Source: CAZCCC01 sp964535715 (GTDB lineage Bacteria; Patescibacteriota; Patescibacteriia; Buchananbacterales; UBA6539). From it: a DNA stretch of 36,094 nt. This document shows positions 6,537-12,874 of the stretch, piece by piece (positions within the stretch are counted from its first letter, which is position 1; each line of letters begins with the position of its first letter). The notes below the pieces were generated by a model. The model saw nothing but the letters and a program-made list of their open reading frames with translations. It did not search any database and was not told the DNA's origin. The stretch lies in the NCBI GenBank assembly GCA_964535715.1, contig CAZHUO010000014.1, positions 1 to 36,094 on the forward strand, read 5' to 3'. The position numbers were made by a program, and so were the translations under genes.

Positions 6537-6932
6537 ATGAAAAAAAAATTCAAATTTATAATCATTTTTATCTTGGTTATTACAATTTTTTTGGTTGGTT
6601 CAAACGAAATTTTAGCCCTCAACCTTACCGGTTATCTGGAAAAAGTCGGCGTAAATGCCACGTTTGAAGCAAAACCAAACCTCGCTCAAACAATCGGCCA
6701 AATAATAAAAGGAGTTTTATCTCTGCTTGGCGTTATATTTTTAATATTGGTAATTTATGCCGGATTTTTATGGATGACTGCCTCGGGAAACGATGAACAA
6801 ATAACTAAAGCAAAAAATATCTTGAAAGCAAGCATTATCGGGGTAATAATAGTTATGGGCGCTTATGCAATCACCTATTTTGTAGTCGACAAGATTGCCG
6901 AATCTTCCGGCTATTCGGCAATTACGGGATAA
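6537..6932 (+). CDS. T4SS pilin-like protein 9
   Basis: A 131-aa pilin-like protein with a signal peptide ending near EILA (about residue 27). The mature N-terminal segment is about 25 residues (LNLTGYLEKVGVNATFEAK). Helix 1 follows, then the loop AGFLWMTASGNDEQITKAKN and helix 2 with GAYAITYFVVDKIAES. The second helix is strikingly similar to that of the isolated copy at 8745 (AYAITYFVVDQ) and to copy 8 (SYAITYFVVSR), which points to duplication within the array. The nearest genes are 10 nt upstream and 2 nt downstream. Confidence 0.85.
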   Translation: MKKKFKFIIIFILVITIFLVGSNEILALNLTGYLEKVGVNATFEAKPNLAQTIGQIIKGVLSLLGVIFLILVIYAGFLWMTASGNDEQITKAKNILKASIIGVIIVMGAYAITYFVVDKIAESSGYSAITG

Positions 6933-6934
6933 AT

Positions 6935-7351
6935 ATGAAAAATTATAAAATAAATCTTTCGTTAATTTTAATTATTTTTGCACTGGCAAGTGGTTTTTTG
7001 ATTTTTTCAAAAAACGCCATTGCCCAAGAAGCCGGCCCATCGACAAATACCAGCCTGAAAGGAATGATGTCTGATACCGCCCAAGAAGCCGGCTATAACC
7101 CAAGCACCGATAAATTAAGTTTCGCTTCAATGGTCGGAACTTTAGTTAAAGCCGTACTTTCATTGGTCGGGGTTATTTTCATTATTATTACAATATATGG
7201 CGGATTAATCTGGATGACTGCCGCGGGAAACGACGAAAAGGTAAGCAAGGCCAAAAATATTATTCGAGACGGTATAATTGGAATTTTTGTCACTTTGGGC
7301 GCCTGGACGATATATTATACGATTTTTTCATTAGTATTAAGCAACGTATGA
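6935..7351 (+). CDS. T4SS pilin-like protein 10
   Basis: A 138-aa array member. Its signal ends at about AIAQ (residue 31). The long mature N-terminal region contains GMMSDTAQEAGYNPSTDKLSF, which recalls the EAGYP segment of copy 6. Helix 1, the loop GGLIWMTAAGNDEKVSKAKN and a second helix with aromatic residues (GAWTIYYTIFSL) follow. It ends in TGA overlapping the ATG of the next gene (ATGA at 7348), indicating translational coupling and showing that TGA is read as stop. Confidence 0.85.
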   Translation: MKNYKINLSLILIIFALASGFLIFSKNAIAQEAGPSTNTSLKGMMSDTAQEAGYNPSTDKLSFASMVGTLVKAVLSLVGVIFIIITIYGGLIWMTAAGNDEKVSKAKNIIRDGIIGIFVTLGAWTIYYTIFSLVLSNV

Positions 7352-7782
7352 CAAAAAAAATAACAATTTATTTATTAATTGCCTTTGCGTTTCTTATAAG
7401 CGCTCCTTTATGCAGCGCCCAAAGCGAATATCGTCCGATTGAAGATACTTCTGGAATTGAAGAGCAAACCACGGCTTTTATGAATTCAGCCGGAATAAGC
7501 GATGAACCGGTGGGAGTCGGGGCAATTGTTGCCGTTATTATAAAGACAATCCTTGCATTTTTGGGAATAATATTTGTCATTTTAATAATTTATGCCGGCT
7601 TTTTGTGGATGACTGCCGCGGGAAACGACGAAAAAATCTCCAAATCAAAAAAAATAATGGCTTCGGCGGTAATCGGACTGGCAATTGTTTTTTCCGCATA
7701 TATAATAACCGTATTCGTTATTGAAAAATTGCTTGATGCTACCGGCACCGGCGGCGGCACCGGCACTTTTGAAGGATCATAA
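7348..7782 (+). CDS. T4SS pilin-like protein 11
   Basis: A 144-aa pilin-like protein, the last of the contiguous string. The signal peptide ends near LCSA (about residue 24). The mature N-terminus is acidic (EYRPIEDTSGIEEQ), helix 1 precedes the loop AGFLWMTAAGNDEKISKSKK, and the C-terminus after helix 2 is a glycine/threonine tail (TGTGGGTGTFEGS). The glycine-rich tail is unusual in the array. A bidirectional terminator follows at 7811. Confidence 0.85.
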   Translation: MTKKITIYLLIAFAFLISAPLCSAQSEYRPIEDTSGIEEQTTAFMNSAGISDEPVGVGAIVAVIIKTILAFLGIIFVILIIYAGFLWMTAAGNDEKISKSKKIMASAVIGLAIVFSAYIITVFVIEKLLDATGTGGGTGTFEGS

Positions 7783-7810
7783 AAAAAATAATAATCAAAA
7801 TAGATAGCAA

Positions 7811-7845
7811 AAGAGACAGGCTCAAATAGTCTGTCTCTTGTTTTT
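7811..7845 (+). terminator. Rho-independent terminator after the pilin string (bidirectional)
   Basis: The perfect 9-bp stem AAGAGACAG (7811-7819) / CTGTCTCTT (7831-7839) is followed by GTTTTT on the plus strand. On the minus strand the stem is followed by TTTT after CTC, so it can also end the convergent lipoprotein transcript. Confidence 0.8.
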
Positions 7846-7866
7846 CTCTCTTGGGGGAGGGACTTT

Positions 7867-7888
7867 TTCGGAGAAACTAGTCTCCGAA
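7867..7888. repeat. Hairpin overlapping the lipoprotein stop codon
   Basis: TTCGGAGA and TCTCCGAA form a perfect 8-bp stem around AACTAG. The stop codon of the minus-strand lipoprotein gene lies in the loop. There is no T-run on the correct side for a terminator in either direction (plus-strand T's precede it). It probably acts as a 3'-end structure. Confidence 0.5.
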
Positions 7889-8425
7889 TCGGCCACCTCC
7901 GAAGTAGTGCATCTGCCCTACTTCGACGTGATAATTTTTGTCCGAGTAAACTCGGAACTCTCCTTGGACATACGGGGTGTCGCGGCCGTCACGGAAGGCG
8001 CTAATTCGGTGAAGACCCATTTCGAGCTTCATCTCCGTCCATCCAGGGATAGTCATCCTTGATTTCGTGGACGGGTCATGCTCCTGACGACCCGAGGGTA
8101 GGCGGAATGTAAATTTCTGCCCATGAGGATCGTCAATGACGAGTCGCAGCTCGTGCCGCGAGTCGTTAACGAAAATGCACGTCAAACCATCCTTATAGCC
8201 GTATTCATTAAAGATTTCGGCTTCCGGATCCTCCTTCAACACGGCGGCGGTTTGGCCGGGCTTCAGGGGTTCGACAAGCTGGTGCCTGTGGCGGCTTCTG
8301 GCGATATACATCTGGTTATCATAGGTTTGGGTTTTCCATCCCGATGTAACCGTACCAACATAAGTCGCACAACCCGAGCTAACAACAACCAAAGCCACCA
8401 TCATCAGAACCAATACGTTCTTCAT
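7877..8425 (-). CDS. Predicted lipoprotein inserted in the pilin array
   Basis: A 182-aa protein read on the minus strand from ATG 8425, chosen because GGAATG lies about 8 nt upstream and the signal peptide begins there; the longer frame from 8476 adds 17 residues before the signal. The N-terminus MKNVLVLMMVALVVVSSGC has a canonical lipobox (SSGC, Cys19), so it should be lipid-anchored after signal peptidase II cleavage. The mature part is soluble, with a basic SRHRHQ segment, an aromatic/glycine C-terminus (HYFGGGRFGD) and likely beta structure. I recognise no family. Base composition and codon use are visibly richer in G+C than every neighbour, suggesting recent acquisition. It has its own promoter and a structured leader. 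Plus-strand ORFs over it are shadows. Confidence 0.72.
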   Translation of the reverse strand: MKNVLVLMMVALVVVSSGCATYVGTVTSGWKTQTYDNQMYIARSRHRHQLVEPLKPGQTAAVLKEDPEAEIFNEYGYKDGLTCIFVNDSRHELRLVIDDPHGQKFTFRLPSGRQEHDPSTKSRMTIPGWTEMKLEMGLHRISAFRDGRDTPYVQGEFRVYSDKNYHVEVGQMHYFGGGRFGD

Positions 8426-8446
8426 TTTACATTCCTTTTTTGTTTT

Positions 8447-8466
8447 GCCTCTGTTGAGGCTTTTTT
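8447..8466 (+). terminator. Plus-strand terminator in the lipoprotein leader region
   Basis: The stem GCCTC (8447-8451) / GAGGC (8456-8460) is followed directly by TTTTTT (8461-8466). It would stop plus-strand transcripts crossing antisense to the lipoprotein gene before the last pilin. On the minus strand the same stem lies in the 5' leader, about 22 nt before the start codon and just ahead of the Shine-Dalgarno. Confidence 0.65.
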
Positions 8467-8494
8467 GATGAACCAATCAGCTCTAACTAAAAGT

Positions 8495-8540
8495 CCTGCA
8501 AAAGCAGGAGAAAGTGGTTTTTTGGCCAACATAGGCCAAA
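8495..8540 (-). promoter_or_regulatory. Leader hairpins of the lipoprotein mRNA
   Basis: Read on the minus strand, the leader holds TTGGCC-TATGTT-GGCCAA and then TCCTGC-TTTT-GCAGGA followed by CTTTT. The latter resembles a short intrinsic terminator upstream of the coding region. Together with the third stem at 8447-8460 this gives three hairpins in a leader of about 140 nt. Attenuation control is inferred; no known riboswitch is recognised. Confidence 0.4.
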
Positions 8541-8574
8541 TTGTCTATATTAACCACCTCCAGCTGAATTATAT

Positions 8575-8603
8575 ATATTACCATATTTTAAGAATATTGT
8601 CAA
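8575..8603 (-). promoter_or_regulatory. Promoter of the inserted lipoprotein gene
   Basis: On the minus strand, TTGACA (8603-8598) and TAATAT (8580-8575) are separated by exactly 17 nt. Transcription would start near 8568, giving a leader of about 140 nt. A perfect -35 with ideal spacing contrasts with the -35-less extended -10 promoters used by many neighbours. Confidence 0.7.
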
Positions 8604-8696
8604 CAAATTATTATATAATGATTTTTTCTAAAATCTAAAATTATTTAAGCTTGGGTTGTTAAAGCATTTATGTTTATATATGTTTTTTAAAAATTA

Positions 8697-8705
8697 TGTT
8701 ATAAT
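8697..8705 (+). promoter_or_regulatory. Extended -10 promoter of the last pilin
   Basis: TGTTATAAT (TATAAT at 8700-8705 with TGn) lies 39 nt before the ATG at 8745. No -35 hexamer is evident. The nonamer is identical to that upstream of galU (206-214). Confidence 0.65.
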
Positions 8706-8744
8706 AAATTCAATAAGCTTTTTTAAAAATAAAAAATCCAAAAT

Positions 8745-9164
8745 ATGAAAAAAAAGTTTTTTGCGCTTTTAACAATCCTCATTTTGGCAAACCTTTTTTC
8801 TTTTGCCTTTATTCCTTCAACTGTCCAGGCTCAAGTCGATGAAGACATCCGCGAACAGCTAGAACCGATTGAGGAAGTCTACAGTCCCGACGAAGATGTT
8901 GATGAAACGACTTTTGCCAAAGGAATTGCCAAAATTATCCAGGTCATTTTGGGATTTTTAGCGGTCATCTTTTTAGTTTTGATAATTTATGCCGGATTTA
9001 TGTGGATGACTGCTGCGGGAAATGACGAAAAAATCACCAAAGCAAAAAATACAATGGTTGCCGCAACAATCGGAACGGCAATTATCTTATGCGCTTATGC
9101 AATCACCTATTTCGTGGTTGACCAGCTTCTGATTGCCACCGGAATAGAAGATTCCGGAATATAA
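8745..9164 (+). CDS. T4SS pilin-like protein 12 (separate unit)
   Basis: A 139-aa pilin-like protein with a signal peptide ending near TVQA (about residue 29). The mature N-terminal region is strongly acidic (VDEDIREQLEPIEEVYSPDEDVDE). Two helices flank the loop AGFMWMTAAGNDEKITKAKN, and helix 2 contains CAYAITYFVVDQ with one cysteine. It is cut off from the other eleven copies by the lipoprotein cassette and has its own extended -10 promoter and terminator, so it can be expressed separately. Loop and helix 2 are closest to copies 9 and 11, consistent with having once been contiguous with them. Confidence 0.86.
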   Translation: MKKKFFALLTILILANLFSFAFIPSTVQAQVDEDIREQLEPIEEVYSPDEDVDETTFAKGIAKIIQVILGFLAVIFLVLIIYAGFMWMTAAGNDEKITKAKNTMVAATIGTAIILCAYAITYFVVDQLLIATGIEDSGI

Positions 9165-9177
9165 TAATTTTGAATAC

Positions 9178-9211
9178 AAAAAAACATCCAAACTATGGCG
9201 GATGTTTTTTT
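9178..9211 (+). terminator. Rho-independent terminator after the last pilin
   Basis: A stem is formed by ACATCC (9184-9189) / GGATGT (9200-9205), extended by an A-tract pairing with the T-tract that ends at 9211. The loop is about 10 nt. It separates the pilin region from the DUF2079 gene. Confidence 0.8.
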
Positions 9212-9224
9212 ATTTCTAAGTTTC

Positions 9225-9253
9225 TTGTCTAAAGGCAAAATAAAAGCTAAAAT
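9225..9253 (+). promoter_or_regulatory. Promoter of the DUF2079 gene, predicted leaderless
   Basis: TTGTCT (9225-9230) and TAAAAT (9248-9253) have a 17-nt spacing. The ATG at 9260 is only 7 nt after the -10, so the transcript would begin at or next to the start codon. Confidence 0.5.
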
Positions 9254-9259
9254 TAAAAA

Positions 9260-11194
9260 ATGAAGGTATTAAAAAATTTTAATTTATTTGCCGAAAAATA
9301 CAGCCTGGCGCTTTTGATTTTTTTTATTTTTGCTTATACCTTGGTCTTTAGCTTTTTAAGCCTTTGGAAATACTATAATTTCCAATACAATGCGATGGAT
9401 TTGGGAATTATCAACCAGGTTTTTTTCAATTCCATTAATGGCGATTTTTTTGCTTCAAGCGTCCACCCAAAAAGCTACCTTGGCGATCATATAAGCCCGA
9501 TTTTATTTTTACTTCTGCCTTTATACTATCTTCATCAGGGCCCGCAAAATTTGCTTATAATGCAAACTTTGATTTTGGCGCTTTGTGCCTGGCCGATTTT
9601 TCTGATTTCCAAAAAAACTTTGAATAATAACTGGTCGATTTTTTTGGCATTGGCTTGGCTTTTAAACCCGTTTGTCCATAATATTAATTTGTTTGAATTC
9701 AGCTTTTTGCCTTTTGCGATATTTTTTATATTTTGCACTTTTTATTTTTATCAGGAGGAAAAATTTTTCTTATTTATGACTTTTTGCCTGCTGGCTCTTT
9801 TGGTCAGGGAAGATGTGGCTTTGGTCATTTTCATGTTTTCCTTAATTGCTATTTTTCAAAAAAGAAAAATCAAATGGCTTATTTTTCCCGCCGCCATAAG
9901 TATGATTTATTTTTTTCTGGCGCTTAAAATAACCGATTTTTTCGCCCTGCAAGGACAATATAAATTTTTTATTTATTACTCCTGGCTTGGCAAGAATTTT
10001 TTTGAAATTTTTAATAATGTAATTTTTAATCCGGCAATTTGGCTTTATCACATATTTTCATTTAACAATTTAATATTTTTTTTGGCGCTGATAATGCCGC
10101 TTGTCTTTCTGCCCCTTTTAAGCCCTCTTTATCTTTTGCTTGGACTTGGCATATTTTTACAGTTAATTATGAGGCTTGAAGGCGGCTCAGAAACCCTTTT
10201 ACAAACCCACTATGCGTCCTTGCTGATGCCTGCTGTATTTATTTCGTCAATTTACGCATTTAAGGAAATTAAAGAAAACAAAAACAGCGACAAGCTGATT
10301 AGTTTTATTAAAAAAAATAGCCGCCTCTTCGCTTTAATTTTAATAAGCGGCATAATTTATTGTTTTTTTGCCTTAAGCCCGATTTTTGGATCAATCAAAT
10401 CAATTTATAATAACGGCATATTTTCGGAAAAATCAAAAATTTCATGGGAATTTACAAATAAAATTCCAAAAGAAAATGCCGTTGTTGCTGATTACAATTT
10501 TTTAACTTCGCTTTCTTCGCGAAACAATATTTATTCTTTGAACTATGTCTTTTTGGGCAAGCAGCAATACTTAACCGATAATTATTACCTGCCAAAAGAT
10601 GCTCAATATTTGATATTAGACTATGACAGCTTTTTAACCTACCAGCTTCAATACGGCAATAACCCATATTACCAAAGTCAATACGAAACAGCAAAAAATA
10701 ACTGGCCAAAAATTCTGGAAGGATTTGGACTGATTGAAATAAAAGACAGTTTGGCTCTGTACCAAAAAGGAGCTGAAGATAAAATCAAGTTAATTGAATT
10801 TTACAGCCAAAAACCGGAAATTAAAAACATTTTAAATATTGAAATTACGCCGGAAATTATACTGCTTGGCTTTAATGAAATAAATGAAGGTTTAGAAATA
10901 TTTTGGCAAATTGAAAATATTTCACAAGCCTACCAAATTAAATTTATTTTAAAGAATGAAGAAAGAATATACCCTTTTGCTTACGGATTGACCAACCTAA
11001 AAGGCATAATTAAAACCAGCTACTTGCCGATTTTTACTGAAAAAAATCAGCAGAATATGGCTGATTTGAAAATTCAACTTGTAGAAATAGAAAAAGGCGG
11101 TATAGAAATAAATGAAATTCGCGGGACAAAAAATGTAATTGACAGCCAAAAATTAATCGGCCAAGAAATCAACCTGTATAAAACAAGCAACTAA
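9260..11194 (+). CDS. DUF2079 family multi-spanning membrane protein
   Basis: A 644-aa protein with many hydrophobic helices over about the first 380 residues and a soluble C-terminal part. The N-terminal region shows the DUF2079 pattern: NAMDLGIINQVFFNSINGDFF (about 44-64) and HPKSYLGDHISPILFLLLPLY (about 69-89), followed by repeated membrane segments and REDVALVIF. The fold is GT-C-like in arrangement, with conserved acidic residues in the first extracytoplasmic loop (Asp47, Asp76), but no reaction is established for the family. The C-terminal 200 residues (from about 430) are extracytoplasmic and probably beta-rich. Its stop overlaps by 4 nt the stop of the convergent minus-strand operon, with no terminator between. 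A role in surface glycan assembly is inferred from context. Confidence 0.82.
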   Translation: MKVLKNFNLFAEKYSLALLIFFIFAYTLVFSFLSLWKYYNFQYNAMDLGIINQVFFNSINGDFFASSVHPKSYLGDHISPILFLLLPLYYLHQGPQNLLIMQTLILALCAWPIFLISKKTLNNNWSIFLALAWLLNPFVHNINLFEFSFLPFAIFFIFCTFYFYQEEKFFLFMTFCLLALLVREDVALVIFMFSLIAIFQKRKIKWLIFPAAISMIYFFLALKITDFFALQGQYKFFIYYSWLGKNFFEIFNNVIFNPAIWLYHIFSFNNLIFFLALIMPLVFLPLLSPLYLLLGLGIFLQLIMRLEGGSETLLQTHYASLLMPAVFISSIYAFKEIKENKNSDKLISFIKKNSRLFALILISGIIYCFFALSPIFGSIKSIYNNGIFSEKSKISWEFTNKIPKENAVVADYNFLTSLSSRNNIYSLNYVFLGKQQYLTDNYYLPKDAQYLILDYDSFLTYQLQYGNNPYYQSQYETAKNNWPKILEGFGLIEIKDSLALYQKGAEDKIKLIEFYSQKPEIKNILNIEITPEIILLGFNEINEGLEIFWQIENISQAYQIKFILKNEERIYPFAYGLTNLKGIIKTSYLPIFTEKNQQNMADLKIQLVEIEKGGIEINEIRGTKNVIDSQKLIGQEINLYKTSN

Positions 11195-12861
11195 TTTTTC
11201 ACCACTTGATAAACTTTTACAGCTGGCCGGTCAAAAACCAATTTTAAATAATCTTTAGCAGCTGGATTAAAAGTACCCAGCTCTTTTTCATAGTCACTGT
11301 ACAAAATATATCCAATATTTTCCTTATTTAAAAACTTTAACTTATTTTCATCGTTTCGGTTGTCACTGAAAAACCATAAAGTATAAATAATCTTAGAATA
11401 AAAAAATAAGGTTTCATGGGCATGGGCGGCATAAACTCTTTGGCCGCTAAAACCCGGGATGAATTTGGAAGGGATATCCGAAGCTAATATTAAACTGTTA
11501 TTTGAATTTGTTGATAACCATTTGACTGCCGAAAAATAATCTTTGGGTAAATACAAAATTTTTTTGACTTCGGCCGATTGAAAAGCAAATAAATAAATGT
11601 CCCTAGCAACGCTAAAAATATTTGAAGTTGAAAATAGAAGTAAAAACAAAAAAACCAATAAATATATATTATTTACGAAATATTCATAAGCTTTATAAGA
11701 CAGCCTTGATTTCAAATACTTGCCAAATTCGAATATCCCATATACTGAAAAAGTAATTAATATTACATGAAGCCCCTGAGTATAGCGACTATGAAACGGA
11801 AACGGCGACACAATCAAAACGACATTTACAATAAGCCAGTTTGACAAAAACCAGTATTTTTTATCAAACTTCTTTAGCTTAAATAAAAAATATAAGCCGC
11901 ATATTAAACCTAGCCACAAAAAACCATATCCTAAAATAATAAAAAATAATGGCGACACGTTGGTAACATTCTGAATTGCCCTCTGGCCGATTACCGGACT
12001 GGATTTGACAAGCCAATAATGATAAAAAACAGAAGGCAAAGATATCAAAAAAACTAAGGTTAAATACCCAATATCGCGCCATAAAAACCGCTTGGCTTTA
12101 AACATTAGGCCTAAAAGATAAAGCCCCAAAACGCCAAAAATAACCGGAAAATAATAAGGGTGAAAATTAAAATAAAATAAAGCCAAAAAACCGCTTGCAA
12201 AAACATAGATGATTCGGCCAGGCGACTCAAAAGCCAATAACATTAATAAAAAAATTAATATTGTAATTGTAATTGAAGCTATAAAATGCGAAGATTGATA
12301 TAATGCGTTAAAAGTAATCGCTTCAGTCAGCCATAAATCAATTGGCCAGGCGTAACCGGTTAATGAATCCTCTGTTTTTAAGGCATCAATTGGCAATGCA
12401 AAATAAAAACCAAGGCCGCTTGAAAAAAGCAAAAAAAGCAAGGCCGTAATGCGTTTTAACCAATCTCTAAAAAAATATGAAATAAATATATAACCAACCA
12501 TTAAAAAAATTGGGATCATCAAAAGACGGGAAATTTGAAAAGCAAAAATGACAGACAAATTAAAAATTTTTGCCATTAGGCCTACTAATGTCCACCAAAC
12601 ATTAAAAGTTCCGATTGTCTGCACCTCTGAAGTAAATAAGTCCTTTACAAGAATTTCACCCTCCTTAACCTGATTGATGTAAGAGTAATAAATCGGAATA
12701 TCTCCGGGGCTTAAAGCATGCAAGCCATTATAAACCATGTCATCAGGCGCCATTAAATAACCAAGCACATAAGGAACTCCGGTAATCAGCATAATAACCG
12801 CCGACATTATTACCACAAACTGCCACTCTTTTTTAGTAATTGAATAAATCAGTTCTTTCAT
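11191..12861 (-). CDS. GT-C-like membrane protein, paralog 1 of a tandem triplet
   Basis: A 556-aa membrane protein, last gene of the minus-strand glycan operon. The N-terminal MKELIYSITKKEW and first helix are shared with the next two genes. An extracytoplasmic loop then has NGLHALSPGDIPIYYSYINQ, with Asp54 in the position of the catalytic-type aspartate of GT-C glycosyltransferases. About ten further hydrophobic segments follow. The C-terminal soluble domain (from about 440) has GFSGQRVYAAHAHET and YILYSDYEKELGTFNP, also conserved across the triplet. Transfer from a lipid-linked sugar is inferred from topology and neighbours; no named family is certain. Confidence 0.7.
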   Translation of the reverse strand: MKELIYSITKKEWQFVVIMSAVIMLITGVPYVLGYLMAPDDMVYNGLHALSPGDIPIYYSYINQVKEGEILVKDLFTSEVQTIGTFNVWWTLVGLMAKIFNLSVIFAFQISRLLMIPIFLMVGYIFISYFFRDWLKRITALLFLLFSSGLGFYFALPIDALKTEDSLTGYAWPIDLWLTEAITFNALYQSSHFIASITITILIFLLMLLAFESPGRIIYVFASGFLALFYFNFHPYYFPVIFGVLGLYLLGLMFKAKRFLWRDIGYLTLVFLISLPSVFYHYWLVKSSPVIGQRAIQNVTNVSPLFFIILGYGFLWLGLICGLYFLFKLKKFDKKYWFLSNWLIVNVVLIVSPFPFHSRYTQGLHVILITFSVYGIFEFGKYLKSRLSYKAYEYFVNNIYLLVFLFLLLFSTSNIFSVARDIYLFAFQSAEVKKILYLPKDYFSAVKWLSTNSNNSLILASDIPSKFIPGFSGQRVYAAHAHETLFFYSKIIYTLWFFSDNRNDENKLKFLNKENIGYILYSDYEKELGTFNPAAKDYLKLVFDRPAVKVYQVVKN

Positions 12862-12874
12862 ATAAAAAAATTAT

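Noticed and set aside
7838..8638. Plus-strand ORFs at 7838-8062 and 8123-8638
   Set aside because: They are antisense to the minus-strand lipoprotein, which has a canonical lipobox, Shine-Dalgarno and promoter. The plus-strand translations have no signal, domain or ribosome site.
2634..9164. CRISPR-like array or tandem repeat explanation for the repetitive region
   Set aside because: The repetition is at the protein-family level with full-length ORFs. There are no short constant repeats with unique spacers and no cas genes.
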